NCBI GenBank assembly: GCA_015058275.1
Contig: SVCQ01000016.1
Location: 1-47,377, forward strand
From: Clostridiales bacterium
GTDB lineage: Bacteria > Bacillota > Clostridia > Peptostreptococcales > Anaerovoracaceae
Reading direction: 5' to 3'
DNA length: 47,377 nt
In this document: positions 24,383 through 33,400 of the stretch, one piece after another
Layout: each line of letters starts with the position of its first letter
How positions within the stretch are numbered: the first letter of the stretch is position 1
Notes under the pieces: model-generated
What the model was told of the DNA's origin: nothing
Databases searched by the model: none
The model's input: the letters and a program-made list of their open reading frames with translations, nothing else
Made by a program: the position numbers and the translations under genes

Positions 24383-25060
24383 TTGCTAGATTCACTTTAC
24401 GAAAAAATCTACGTGACCTTTATATATCAGGACCGATATCTGTTCTTTTTGAACGGTCTTAAGGTGACACTCCAGCTTACACTTGCCAGCTTTATACTCG
24501 GTACAGCCGTAGGCGTTCTGCTCTGCGCCGCTTCGAGGTCCTCTCACGCATGGATGCGTAAGGCAGCAAGGCTGCTGGTATCCCTGTTTACCGAGATCCC
24601 GACCATGATGCTGCTGATGATATTCGTCTATATCATATTCGGTTACAGTATGCTTCCGGTACTCTGGATAGTCGCGTTCGGGCTCACACTCAAGGCGGGG
24701 GCTTATCTGTCTGCTATCTTCGGCTCATCTCTTGATACAGTCGAGGGAGGAGAGGTCGAAGCGGCCCGCACACTGGGCATGACGCGCTGGCAGGCATTCA
24801 GATATGTGGCTCTGCCTCAGACTGTGACAGCTGCACTGCCGCTTTACAAAAACCAGTTCATCATGTCGATGCAGGAGACTTCCGTAGTAGGATACCTCGC
24901 TGTTGTGGATCTTACCAGAGCAGCCTCGATCGTCCAGAGCCGTACTCTGGATGCCTTCTTCGGACTGATAACCGTGACACTTATCTATTTCCTGATAGGC
25001 GCTGTAGCCAAATCCATATTCCGGATTCTGTCCGGACGAATGGGAGGTGCTGAAGCATGA
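24383..25060 (+). CDS. Amino-acid ABC transporter permease
   Basis: 225-aa His/Glu/Gln/Arg/opine-family permease. About five membrane helices and the EAA loop (EVEAARTLGMTRWQAFRYVALPQ) that docks the ATPase are present. The start is TTG at 24383, with AAAGGGG seven bases upstream and the expected short N-terminus (MLDSLYEKIYVTF). It overlaps the ATPase gene (ATGA). One permease gene is seen, so the channel is likely a homodimer. Confidence 0.88.
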   Translation: MLDSLYEKIYVTFIYQDRYLFFLNGLKVTLQLTLASFILGTAVGVLLCAASRSSHAWMRKAARLLVSLFTEIPTMMLLMIFVYIIFGYSMLPVLWIVAFGLTLKAGAYLSAIFGSSLDTVEGGEVEAARTLGMTRWQAFRYVALPQTVTAALPLYKNQFIMSMQETSVVGYLAVVDLTRAASIVQSRTLDAFFGLITVTLIYFLIGAVAKSIFRILSGRMGGAEA

Positions 25061-26142
25061 TATCTGTACGCAATATTACCAAGGACTTCGGTACCGGCCC
25101 TATTCTTGAAAATGTAAGCATGGACATCAAAAAGGGAGAGTCCGTGGTCATCATCGGCGGCTCGGGCTGCGGCAAGAGCACACTCCTGAGATGCATGAAC
25201 CGTCTGATCACACCCGAAAAGGGAGAGATATATATCGACGGTGTCAATATACTGGATAAGAATACCGACATCGACAAGGTGCGCCGCAAGATGGGCATGG
25301 TCTATCAGCACTTCAATCTCTTTTCCCATCTGAACGTGCTGGAGAATATAATACTTGCACCGATGAAGGTGGACGGCAAGAGCCGTGAGGAGGCCGAGGC
25401 AGAGGGAAGAGAACTCCTCAAAAAGGTCGGTATGAGCGGCCGTGAAGCCAACAGGATATCCTCTCTTTCGGGAGGGCAGAAGCAGCGTGTCGCCATAGCG
25501 CGTACTCTTGCAATGCATCCTGAAGTGATACTTTTCGACGAGCCTACGAGCGCCCTGGATCCTACCATGGTCGATGAGGTGGAGAGCGTTATAAGGAACC
25601 TTATAACAGACGGCATGACAAGCGTCATCGTCACTCATGAGATGCGCTTCGCCCGCAAGATCGCCTCGAGAGTCGTATTCCTGGCCGAAAAGGGGATATA
25701 TGAGGAGAATGCACCTGAAGAGTTATTTGGTAATCCAAAAAAGATACTGACTCAGCGCTTCCTATACCGCTCGCGCATGTACGAGACCGTTCTTGAGGCG
25801 GAGTCTTTCGACATGTACTCGCTGGTAAGCGAGCTTCTGGACTTCCTGCGCCGCTTCGAGACTACCGAGCAGCAAAAGAGCCTTATCAAGGTGGTATGCG
25901 ACGAGCTCCTGTATCCGCTCTTCAACGCGGAGGATCAGCCTGCTGCCAGGATGAATCTCAGGCTGCTTTGCAGCGAGACCGGAATCAATCACATCCTCAG
26001 GATAAATGTGGAAGGCATCGGAAGCGATCCTCTCGCAGAGCCTTATCTTGATGAACTGAATCTAAAGATACTCGAGAATTATGCAGGCTTTGTATTCAGC
26101 AAGAAGGCCGCAGATGACTGGGAGATCGTGATACAGATGTAG
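25057..26142 (+). CDS. Amino-acid ABC transporter ATPase with C-terminal extra domain
   Basis: 361-aa protein; residues 1-240 are a complete ABC ATPase of the GlnQ type: Walker A GGSGCGKST, Q-loop VYQHFNLF, signature LSGGQKQRVAIARTLA, Walker B VILFDEPTSALDP, switch VTHEM. Such proteins normally stop near residue 245. Here residues 240-361 form an added domain with a VVCDELLYPLFNA helix and later strands ending DDWEIVIQM. The VxxDELxxxxxN pattern recalls the N-box helix of RsbW-type ATPases (a helix with conserved Glu/Asn), but catalytic motifs are not convincing. It may sense a ligand and regulate transport; unproven. It ends at a strong terminator. Confidence 0.85.
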   Translation: MISVRNITKDFGTGPILENVSMDIKKGESVVIIGGSGCGKSTLLRCMNRLITPEKGEIYIDGVNILDKNTDIDKVRRKMGMVYQHFNLFSHLNVLENIILAPMKVDGKSREEAEAEGRELLKKVGMSGREANRISSLSGGQKQRVAIARTLAMHPEVILFDEPTSALDPTMVDEVESVIRNLITDGMTSVIVTHEMRFARKIASRVVFLAEKGIYEENAPEELFGNPKKILTQRFLYRSRMYETVLEAESFDMYSLVSELLDFLRRFETTEQQKSLIKVVCDELLYPLFNAEDQPAARMNLRLLCSETGINHILRINVEGIGSDPLAEPYLDELNLKILENYAGFVFSKKAADDWEIVIQM

Positions 26143-26170
26143 GTTCATTCAGCCTTTGTTCCAAACGTTA

Positions 26171-26201
26171 TGGTCTGACTGACGTTGTCAGACCATTTTT
26201 T
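26171..26201 (+). terminator. Rho-independent terminator of the ABC operon
   Basis: TGGTCTGAC (26171-26179) pairs with GTCAGACCA (26187-26195) around a 7-base loop; six T residues follow at 26196-26201. Confidence 0.93.
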
Positions 26202-26287
26202 AATTGCCGTAATGGAAAAATCTCTATTCGATCACAAAAAGTGGTAAAATCATAATCAATAGAGACAAAATCACCGGGGGAATACAG

Positions 26288-26920
26288 ATGAACGTATATG
26301 ACTTTGACGGGACGATTTTTTATTCGGACTGTTCCATAGGCTTTGCCCTGTGGTGCATGAAACGTCACCCAAAGCTTTGGATAACTTACTTCCCGGGACT
26401 TATGAAATGCCTGATACAGCACAAACTCGGCAAGGTCCCGAATTTCCAGCTTCAGCGCAAGCAGTTCAGCTATCTGACAATGATAGATGATTTCGATGAG
26501 CAGATCGAGCTTTACTGGGACAAGTATGAAAGCAGGATCTCGGAGTGGTATCTGGCTCAAAAGAGACCGGACGATCTCATCATAAGTGCTTCTCCCGACT
26601 GCATCATCGGACCTATAGCGAAGAGGCTCGGAGTCAATTACATGGCTACGGAATTCGACCGTGAATACGGTATATTCCTCAACAATCTGATGTATGCAAA
26701 GGAGAAGGCAAAATACATCATTGATCACGGTTTCCCGATGATCGAGAACTTCTATTCTGATTCACTGGCTGATACGCCACTCGCTCTGTGCGCCGAAAAG
26801 GCACATCTGGTCAAAGACCATGCAAGCACGGTTGTCGACTGGCCTGACCTTGATGACGAGACCATGAGTAAGGTCAAAAGAAAGGTCGACACCGGATGGA
26901 ACATCCATCTCAAGGAGTAA
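26288..26920 (+). CDS. HAD-superfamily (subfamily IB) phosphatase
   Basis: 210-aa cytosolic hydrolase. Motif I is DFDGTIFYSD with the Asp nucleophile, motif II SASP (Ser), the motif III Lys probably lies around AKEKAKY, and motif IV is YSDSLADTPL. This is the HAD-IB pattern of phosphoserine phosphatase-like and CicA-like enzymes; the substrate is a small phosphate ester. The SD (GGGGGAAT) is good. The following exporter gene starts 23 bases after the stop, so the two may share a transcript. A -10-like TAAAAT precedes it at 26245-26250. Confidence 0.82.
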   Translation: MNVYDFDGTIFYSDCSIGFALWCMKRHPKLWITYFPGLMKCLIQHKLGKVPNFQLQRKQFSYLTMIDDFDEQIELYWDKYESRISEWYLAQKRPDDLIISASPDCIIGPIAKRLGVNYMATEFDREYGIFLNNLMYAKEKAKYIIDHGFPMIENFYSDSLADTPLALCAEKAHLVKDHASTVVDWPDLDDETMSKVKRKVDTGWNIHLKE

Positions 26921-26943
26921 TACTGAGGAGAGGAATCAGATTA

Positions 26944-28656
26944 ATGAGAGGCTTTTGCGAAAAGAAATTCACGTCAATGCTGGTGTCAGGTACATTTACC
27001 AAGGCGGTCATGTACCTGATGCTGCTTAGCGACAGCATAATAGCCGGATACTTCATCGGCCAGTCCGGTGTAGCGGGGATCAACGCGATCACGCCGGTCA
27101 CAGCTGTCGTCACATTCTTCGGAGATCTGGTATCGACAGGCGTCGGTATCGTTTTTGCACGCGAAGTCGGGGCTATGAGGAAGGACCGGGCCGATGAGAT
27201 CTACAGCCAGGGTCTGATCATCAGTGTCGGCATGGGTCTGATATCTGCACTTCTGATCTTTGTGTTTCAGAATGCATATTTCAGTCTTTGCGGCGTCACG
27301 GGAGACATTTTAAAAAATGCGCTTCAGTACTACCGCTGGATCCCGGTCAATGCATTTCTGACCATTGTGATCTTCTATCTTGAGCAGATGGTATACAGCG
27401 ACGGAGATGAGCTCATCAATAATATCTGCTACGGGTTCCAGATCGGAGGGAACATCATCTGCTCCGTTCTGCTTGCCAGACATCTTGGCATGACGGGCAT
27501 CATCCTCGGATCCATCATAGGCAACAGCCTGGGCATCCTTACATGTCTCCTGCACTACTTACGCAAAGAAAGTACGCTTCGCTTCACATGGCATCTGTCC
27601 TTTAAGGACTTCCTGCTGACGTCAAGGTACAGCATCGTGGATTCTTCTGTATATATCTGCTGGGGCCTGATGGACTATGTAATGATAGGCTTTATTTCGG
27701 GCCGTTACGGGGAGTCCGGACTGATCACTCTGGCTGTAGTCGTCAGCCTGATCGAATTCGGTGTTGTAATGGACGGCGTCGGAATGGCGATGCAGCCGCT
27801 GATAGGTACTTATTTCGGAGAAAAGAACCATAAGCTTATCAGGAGGGTAATGAAATCCGGTATCAAGGCTGCGATCATAGAGGGTGTAGTCGCCACTGCA
27901 CTTATCTGGATCTTTGCAAGACAGTTCTGCGGACTGTTCGGGATCACCGGCGGAGAAGCTCTTGATCCTTCGATAACAGCACTGCGGATAGTATCGCTTG
28001 GCTTTGTGTTCTGCAGCCTGGTATCGCTGACAACTTCCTATTTCATGCTTATCGACCGCATAGTCCTGGCGACATGCATAGCGTGCTTCCAGAACGGTCT
28101 GCTTTATATCCTGCTTCCGATACTGGGGTCAGCCTTGTTCGGCTTTTACGGTATCTGGGGCGGATTTGCCGTATCGCCGATGCTGACTCTGGCTGCTGCC
28201 ATGCTCTTTATATATCTGCGGTTCGGCAGGGACAATTTCCCGTTCCTGTTAAACAACATGCAGACAGAAATCATAGTAATGGACGATACTCTTTCGGCCG
28301 ATATTGTCGCTGAGCTCTCTGAGAATGTGGGGAGATGTCTCGAAGAGCATCAGTATGCCAAGGCGGATGCAAACCGTGCGGCTCTCTTTGTCGAAGAGAT
28401 CATCCTGACTCTTATAGAAAAGAACAAAGATGCAAAGAAGCCCGTTCTGGTTGAGATATCTCTCTTCTTTGAGCAGGACTCCGTACTCATCATAGAAAGG
28501 GATTCAGGAGAACTGTTTGACCTGACGGATCCGGACCTGCAGATCAGGGGTCTCAGCGGATTCGTGCTCAGCGGGCTGATGGAAGCAAATAAAGAAAAAG
28601 CATATCTTGTGACCACGGGTTACAACAGGAACATGATACGTTTTCAGCACAGTTAA
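26944..28656 (+). CDS. MATE-family exporter with C-terminal ATPase-like domain
   Basis: 570-aa protein. Residues 1-435 have about twelve helices of the MATE (NorM/DinF-type) family, antiporters that expel organic cations or other compounds. From residue 439 (MQTEIIVMDD) a soluble domain of about 130 residues follows. Its helix ALFVEEIILTLIEKN and the later LSGFVLSGLM segment resemble the N-box and the glycine-rich region of RsbW/anti-sigma-type GHKL ATPases, though the G1 box is poor. ATG 26944 is chosen since GAGGAGAGGA lies nine bases upstream; an earlier ATG at 26896 would overlap the HAD gene. Such fusions are known in clostridia, and the tail's role is unknown. Confidence 0.82.
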   Translation: MRGFCEKKFTSMLVSGTFTKAVMYLMLLSDSIIAGYFIGQSGVAGINAITPVTAVVTFFGDLVSTGVGIVFAREVGAMRKDRADEIYSQGLIISVGMGLISALLIFVFQNAYFSLCGVTGDILKNALQYYRWIPVNAFLTIVIFYLEQMVYSDGDELINNICYGFQIGGNIICSVLLARHLGMTGIILGSIIGNSLGILTCLLHYLRKESTLRFTWHLSFKDFLLTSRYSIVDSSVYICWGLMDYVMIGFISGRYGESGLITLAVVVSLIEFGVVMDGVGMAMQPLIGTYFGEKNHKLIRRVMKSGIKAAIIEGVVATALIWIFARQFCGLFGITGGEALDPSITALRIVSLGFVFCSLVSLTTSYFMLIDRIVLATCIACFQNGLLYILLPILGSALFGFYGIWGGFAVSPMLTLAAAMLFIYLRFGRDNFPFLLNNMQTEIIVMDDTLSADIVAELSENVGRCLEEHQYAKADANRAALFVEEIILTLIEKNKDAKKPVLVEISLFFEQDSVLIIERDSGELFDLTDPDLQIRGLSGFVLSGLMEANKEKAYLVTTGYNRNMIRFQHS

Positions 28657-28677
28657 GGAAAATGGGGGTTATTAACA

Positions 28678-30159
28678 ATGGCATATAACGGATGGGCAAT
28701 AGACGAATATCTGGACGCCGATGAAGTCAACAGACAGCTCGAGGTACTTAAAAGAGGCCCTGTTTACGGCGTAAAGCCGGAAGCTCTTGAATCGTATGTG
28801 AAGGATTATTTCGAAACCAAATGCAGAGGCTCAAAGGAGCTTACTGAAGAGGCAAAGAATTATATTCCGGGAGGGGTACAGCACAACCTCGCATTCAATT
28901 ATCCTTTCCCCCTCGCGATGGCCAAGGCGGAGGGCGCCTATTTTTACGATGTGGACGGCAACAGATACTACGATCTGCTCCAGGCGGGAGGACCTACTGT
29001 GATAGGGAGCAATGATCCTGTCGTCAGGCAGGCGGTCATAGATCTGATCAATGAATGCGGCCCGTCGACGGGGCTCTTTCATGAATATGAATTGAAGCTC
29101 GCAAAAAAGATAAGCGAATGCGTGCCGAGCGTCGAGGTATTCCGAATGCTGGGCTCGGGCACAGAAGCCGATATGGTGGCTGCCAGGATAGCAAGGCTCA
29201 GGACAGGCCACAAGAATCTTCTGAAGATGGGCGGTGCGTATCACGGCTGGAGCGATCAGCTCGCATACGGTATCAGGATACCGGGTACGAAGGGAATGCA
29301 GTCGAGAGGTATACCGGGCTATGTGTTCAGACATACCGACGAGTTCTTCCCGGGCGACCTTGAGGACCTCGAGAGAAAGCTTAAAAGAAATAAACTTGAC
29401 GGCGGCACAGCGGCCGTATTCATAGAGGCGATAGGGCCTGAGAGCGGCACGAGGCCTGTGACCAAGGCCTTTGTAAGGGGCTGCGAGAGGCTGGCCCATC
29501 AGTACGGCGCTCTGCTCGTCTGCGATGAGGTCGTGACAGGCTTCAGGATCGGCCTTGGCGGCGCTCAGGGCTATTTCGGGATAGATCCTGATCTTACCGT
29601 GTTCGGAAAGGTCATAGCCGGAGGCTATCCTGGCGCAGGCGGGATCGGCGGCCACAGGGACTGCATGGCTCACCTCGGAGCGGGTCTCGATTCATCGGGC
29701 AAAAAGGTGAAAAAAGCTCTCTGTGGAGGCACACTTGCTGCGACCCCTATATCCTGCGTGGCAGGCTATACGACCATATGCGAGATAGAAAAGAGAAACG
29801 CGTGCGAGACGGCCGGCCGTATGGGAGACAGGCTCACAAAGGGCCTGCAGGAGCTTATAAAAAAGCACGGACTTCCGTTCGTTGCCTTCAATCAGGGCTC
29901 GGTATGCCACCTCGACAGCGTAGGCACGATGCAGTACGCCATCAACTGGAAGAAGCCTTGGGAGCTGCCGACCATACTCAAGGAGACCGGACGCAGACAA
30001 AAGGAGATGGAGCACATCGGCGCTGCGTACATGGCAGAGGGCATCGTTACTCTGGCAGGCTCAAGGCTCTATACGAGTGCAGCCTACACTGAGGAGATGA
30101 TTGACGACGTACTGGCGAGGTTCGACAGGGTATTTGCAAACTGCGGTTTGCTTGACTGA
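28678..30159 (+). CDS. Class III aminotransferase, glutamate-1-semialdehyde-aminomutase-like
   Basis: 493-aa PLP enzyme. LLVCDEVVTGFRIGLGG gives the PLP-ring Asp, and FGKVIAGGYPGAGGIGG holds the Schiff-base Lys. GSGTEADMVAARIAR and GAYHGWSD are family motifs. It is about 60 residues longer than HemL at the N-terminus (residues 1-60 charged, VKDYFETKCRGS), and no hem genes are nearby. The neighbours are a class II aldolase and a sugar-type kinase, so it more likely aminates a carbohydrate-derived or other keto/aldehyde compound than makes haem. GGGGG lies about 10 bases before the ATG. First gene of a four-gene unit. Confidence 0.8.
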   Translation: MAYNGWAIDEYLDADEVNRQLEVLKRGPVYGVKPEALESYVKDYFETKCRGSKELTEEAKNYIPGGVQHNLAFNYPFPLAMAKAEGAYFYDVDGNRYYDLLQAGGPTVIGSNDPVVRQAVIDLINECGPSTGLFHEYELKLAKKISECVPSVEVFRMLGSGTEADMVAARIARLRTGHKNLLKMGGAYHGWSDQLAYGIRIPGTKGMQSRGIPGYVFRHTDEFFPGDLEDLERKLKRNKLDGGTAAVFIEAIGPESGTRPVTKAFVRGCERLAHQYGALLVCDEVVTGFRIGLGGAQGYFGIDPDLTVFGKVIAGGYPGAGGIGGHRDCMAHLGAGLDSSGKKVKKALCGGTLAATPISCVAGYTTICEIEKRNACETAGRMGDRLTKGLQELIKKHGLPFVAFNQGSVCHLDSVGTMQYAINWKKPWELPTILKETGRRQKEMEHIGAAYMAEGIVTLAGSRLYTSAAYTEEMIDDVLARFDRVFANCGLLD

Positions 30160-30174
30160 TAACGGAGATATACC

Positions 30175-31239
30175 ATGTATTACACAGAGACAGAAGCAAG
30201 AAGGATCGTAATAGAGGCAGGACACAGACTTTGCGAGAGCAGACTCGTCGCACGCACATGGGGCAATATAAGCGCCAGGATAAGCGACTCTCAGTTTGTG
30301 ATAACTCCGAGCGGCAAGGCCTATGAGGGACTAAGCGAAGAGGACCTTGTAGTAGTCGGTACGGACTGCTCATATGAGGGCGATATCAAACCGAGCAGCG
30401 AGAAGGGTGTACACGCGGATGCCTACGCGCTGCGGTCAGATGTATCGTTCATCATCCATACACATCAGCACTTTGCATCCGCTGTAGCTGCGGACTGCAG
30501 GGATACAGACTTCGCTCCGTGCGGGGATTACGGTCTGCCGGGGACATCAAAGCTTCGCAGGAATATGTCAGCCTGCCTGGAGGATCATCCGGAGGCAAGG
30601 ACCTTCCTGATGGCAAGGCACGGAGCTCTCATACTGGGCACTTCCTTTGAGGAGGCATTCGACCTGGCATCGGAGCTTGAGGAAAGGTGCAGGGCTCTTG
30701 TCGAGGCGAGAGTACCGAGCCACGATGCAGTAAACGTGGGCACTTTCGATATATCCGGTATAAAGATCGACGGCATGCCTTATGTAAGGACAGTGAGCGA
30801 TCCGTATGTCATGGAGTGCTGCAAGGCGGGGGTCAGCATCGGCGCGTATATCGATGACTTCGCACAGATCGTGGGACCGGACATTCAGGTCGTCCCTTGC
30901 GATGAGTGGACGGTGCAGCGTGCGCTTCTCGGACAGTCAACGAACAGGGCGGTAAAACACATGACAGGCAGGATCCCTATGACAGGGGCCCTGGACCGCA
31001 TGGGAGGACAGCATCCGGCCGTCACTTCTATCACCGGACGCAATGCTGTGCTTGTAAAGGGAGTAGGAGCCGTATGCACCGGCAGGACAGAGCTGGACGC
31101 TGAGGCTGCCGCCATGATAACTGCCAAGAACTGCGCCGCCGCATGCTACGTGAGACATGCCAGACCTCTCGGGGCAATTGACGCCAGGCTGCAGAGATAC
31201 ATATATCTGACCAGTTACTCAAAGAGGATAGACGACTGA
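30175..31239 (+). CDS. Class II aldolase/adducin protein with second degenerate aldolase domain
   Basis: 354-aa protein. Domain 1 (1-190) has TWGNIS, KPSSE with catalytic Glu76, metal ligands His95 and His97 (HTHQH) and His149 (ARHG): a complete zinc site as in L-fuculose-1-phosphate aldolase. Domain 2 (about 195-354) repeats the fold loosely (NAVLVKGVGAVCTGRTELDAEAAAM) but lacks the histidines. FucA is about 215 aa, so the second half is an addition, possibly structural or regulatory. It starts 15 bases after the aminotransferase. With the downstream FGGY kinase it suggests phosphorylation then retro-aldol cleavage of a sugar or polyol; the substrate is unknown. Confidence 0.8.
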   Translation: MYYTETEARRIVIEAGHRLCESRLVARTWGNISARISDSQFVITPSGKAYEGLSEEDLVVVGTDCSYEGDIKPSSEKGVHADAYALRSDVSFIIHTHQHFASAVAADCRDTDFAPCGDYGLPGTSKLRRNMSACLEDHPEARTFLMARHGALILGTSFEEAFDLASELEERCRALVEARVPSHDAVNVGTFDISGIKIDGMPYVRTVSDPYVMECCKAGVSIGAYIDDFAQIVGPDIQVVPCDEWTVQRALLGQSTNRAVKHMTGRIPMTGALDRMGGQHPAVTSITGRNAVLVKGVGAVCTGRTELDAEAAAMITAKNCAAACYVRHARPLGAIDARLQRYIYLTSYSKRIDD

Positions 31240-31269
31240 TACGAAGCTTTGAGTCATAGGGGGAGCGCT

Positions 31270-32880
31270 ATGGGCAAATACATTCTTGCATATGACATAG
31301 GGACCACAGGTGTCAAGACCTGCCTGTTTGAGGTGGACAGCAGTATCAGACTTCTGTCATCCGCATCCAGGAGCTACCGGCTCTACATACTTGACGGAGG
31401 CGGAGCGGAGCAGGATTGCGACGACTGGTGGACCGGCATGGCTGAGAGCACCGCAGAGGTGATGCGGGATGCCGGAGAGGAGGTAAAGCCTGAGATGATC
31501 TCCGGGATATCCTTTTGCTCTCAGATGCAGGGGCTGGTGCTGGTCGACAGGGACGGGATCCCTGTAAGGCGGCCGATGAGCTACATGGACCAGCGTGCTT
31601 CAGAGGAGATCAAAAATGGCATTGCCAACGGCATACAGATAGCCGGAGCCAATGTCTCAAAGTTGATAAAGAGCCTGCAGATAACCGGCGCGGTCGCCGG
31701 AAGCGTCAAGGATCCGGTATGGAAGTATAAATGGGTGGAGGCTCATGAGCCGGATAAGTTCGCAAAGGTCTATAAATGGCTCGACGTCAAGGACTACCTG
31801 ATCCTCAGATGTACGGGGAACTTCACGATGACCGACGATTCGGCATTCGGGACCCTGCTGTATGACATCAGACCTGATGGCAGATGCTGGAGCCGGGAGA
31901 TGTGCAGGATGCTTGGAGTTAATATGTCGCATCTGCCGGATATCATAAGATCCACCGATGTTGCCGGATATCTGACGGCCGCAGCCGCAAAGGACCTCGG
32001 ACTGGCAGAGGGCACTCCGGTATACGGCGGAGGCGGAGACGCATCGCTTATAGGTGTCGGAGCCGGCGCTACAGGCACAGGCGATACGCATATCTACAGC
32101 GGCACTTCAGGATGGGTCATCACCGTTACGGATAAGCAGACAGTCGATGTCACATCCATGATAGCAGCCATAGTCGGTGCCGACAGGACAAAGTACAATT
32201 ACTTCGCCGAAATGGAGACCGCAGGCAAGTGCCTTGAGTGGGTCAAGGACCACATGGCCAAGGACGAGATAGGTATATATGTCAATCAGGAAGGCGTTCC
32301 TGCGGACTACGAGAGCAGGAACTCTCAGCTATACAGCTACATGACAGAAGTCATCAGGGATGTGGAGCCGGGCTCGGGCGGATTGCTGTTCGCTCCGTGG
32401 CTTCACGGCAACCGCTGTCCGTTCGAAGATCCTTCATCGAGGGGCGTATTCATCGGAATAGGCATCGATACAGGCAAGACCGAGATGATACATGCGGTGC
32501 TCGAAGGAGTCTTCTATCATCTGAGATGGATGCTCGAGTGCCAGGAGAGAAAGGTAAAGACATCGAAGGTAATCAGATTCGTAGGAGGAGGCGCGCTGTC
32601 TCCGGTTGGCTGCCAGATGCTGGCGGACATACTGGGGCGTACTCTCGAGACTGTCGAATCCCCGCAGAATGTCGGATCGGTAGGAGCATGCGCCGTCACG
32701 GCTGTAGGACTCGGCATCATACCTGATATCGAGTCGGTAAAGGACTACGTACCTGTTGCTGATACCTATTACCCGGACATGGACAAGCACAGGGCGTACA
32801 AGCCTTACTACAAGGCATTCAAAAAACTGTATTCATCAAACAAGGGGCTGTTCCGGATGCTCGCAAAGGCCGGGAGATAA
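31270..32880 (+). CDS. FGGY-family carbohydrate kinase (xylulokinase-like)
   Basis: 536-aa ATP-dependent sugar kinase. The N-terminal phosphate-binding loop AYDIGTTGVKTCLFE, the IYSGTSGWV adenosine-region strand, GRVG-type C-terminal helix, and FVGGGALSPVGCQMLADILGR are FGGY signatures; the last resembles xylulokinases. ATG 31270 has AGGGGGAGCG just upstream. Substrate could be xylulose, another ketose or a polyol. It probably works with the aldolase 30 bases upstream. The GtrA-like gene follows after six bases. Confidence 0.85.
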   Translation: MGKYILAYDIGTTGVKTCLFEVDSSIRLLSSASRSYRLYILDGGGAEQDCDDWWTGMAESTAEVMRDAGEEVKPEMISGISFCSQMQGLVLVDRDGIPVRRPMSYMDQRASEEIKNGIANGIQIAGANVSKLIKSLQITGAVAGSVKDPVWKYKWVEAHEPDKFAKVYKWLDVKDYLILRCTGNFTMTDDSAFGTLLYDIRPDGRCWSREMCRMLGVNMSHLPDIIRSTDVAGYLTAAAAKDLGLAEGTPVYGGGGDASLIGVGAGATGTGDTHIYSGTSGWVITVTDKQTVDVTSMIAAIVGADRTKYNYFAEMETAGKCLEWVKDHMAKDEIGIYVNQEGVPADYESRNSQLYSYMTEVIRDVEPGSGGLLFAPWLHGNRCPFEDPSSRGVFIGIGIDTGKTEMIHAVLEGVFYHLRWMLECQERKVKTSKVIRFVGGGALSPVGCQMLADILGRTLETVESPQNVGSVGACAVTAVGLGIIPDIESVKDYVPVADTYYPDMDKHRAYKPYYKAFKKLYSSNKGLFRMLAKAGR

Positions 32881-32886
32881 TTGGCA

Positions 32887-33351
32887 ATGGAAGATAATAA
32901 CAACAAAAGAGAAATAGTCAGGGCAGTAAAGTTCGTCCTGATATCCGTATCAGCTGGTATAGTGGAGATAGCTGTATTTGCTTTACTCAACGAGTTCACC
33001 GGTCTTAAGTACTGGCCCTGCTATCTCACAGCTCTGATAGCTTCGGTTCTGTGGAACTTCACGATCAACAGGCGTTATACATTCAAGTCGGCCAAGAACG
33101 TGCCGCGTGCCATGGCGATGGTGTTCGCATTCTATCTGGTGTTCACTCCTGCGACCACCATACTCGGCAATTACCTTGCCGAGACGCTGCACTGGAACGA
33201 GTACCTCGTAACAGGCATCAACATGGCGCTCAATCTGACTCTTGAGTATCTCTATGATACCTTTGTGGTGTACAGGGGAGATATGGACAATAACGACATC
33301 GCCGAAAAGGAAAAACAAAAACAAAAGGAAAAAGCACGCAAAGAAGCTTAG
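32887..33351 (+). CDS. GtrA-family four-TM membrane protein
   Basis: 154-aa protein with four helices in residues 10-130. The REIVRAVKFVLISVSAG start and SVLWNFTINRRYTFKS motif are characteristic of GtrA (PF04138), proteins thought to help flip or transfer polyprenyl-linked sugars. The C-terminal 25 residues are a highly charged Lys/Glu run. ATG 32887 is used; a TTG lies two codons upstream. It closes the aminotransferase-aldolase-kinase unit, which may hint that the pathway supplies a surface sugar. Confidence 0.85.
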   Translation: MEDNNNKREIVRAVKFVLISVSAGIVEIAVFALLNEFTGLKYWPCYLTALIASVLWNFTINRRYTFKSAKNVPRAMAMVFAFYLVFTPATTILGNYLAETLHWNEYLVTGINMALNLTLEYLYDTFVVYRGDMDNNDIAEKEKQKQKEKARKEA

Positions 33352-33368
33352 TATCAAGGCAATAAAAC

Positions 33369-33400
33369 ACGCGGGCCCGGATTATCCGGACCCGCGTTTA
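33369..33400. terminator. Bidirectional terminator between convergent genes
   Basis: A long stem (ACGCGGG with CCCGCGT, one mismatch, then CCGGA with TCCGG, loop TTA) at 33369-33397. It has TTTA on the + side and AAAACAC on the other, so it can serve both the GtrA gene and the reverse cysteine desulfurase. Confidence 0.85.

Noticed and set aside
28678-30159. Aminotransferase as haem-pathway hemL
   Set aside because: No hem genes adjacent, long N-terminal extension, and sugar-enzyme neighbours.
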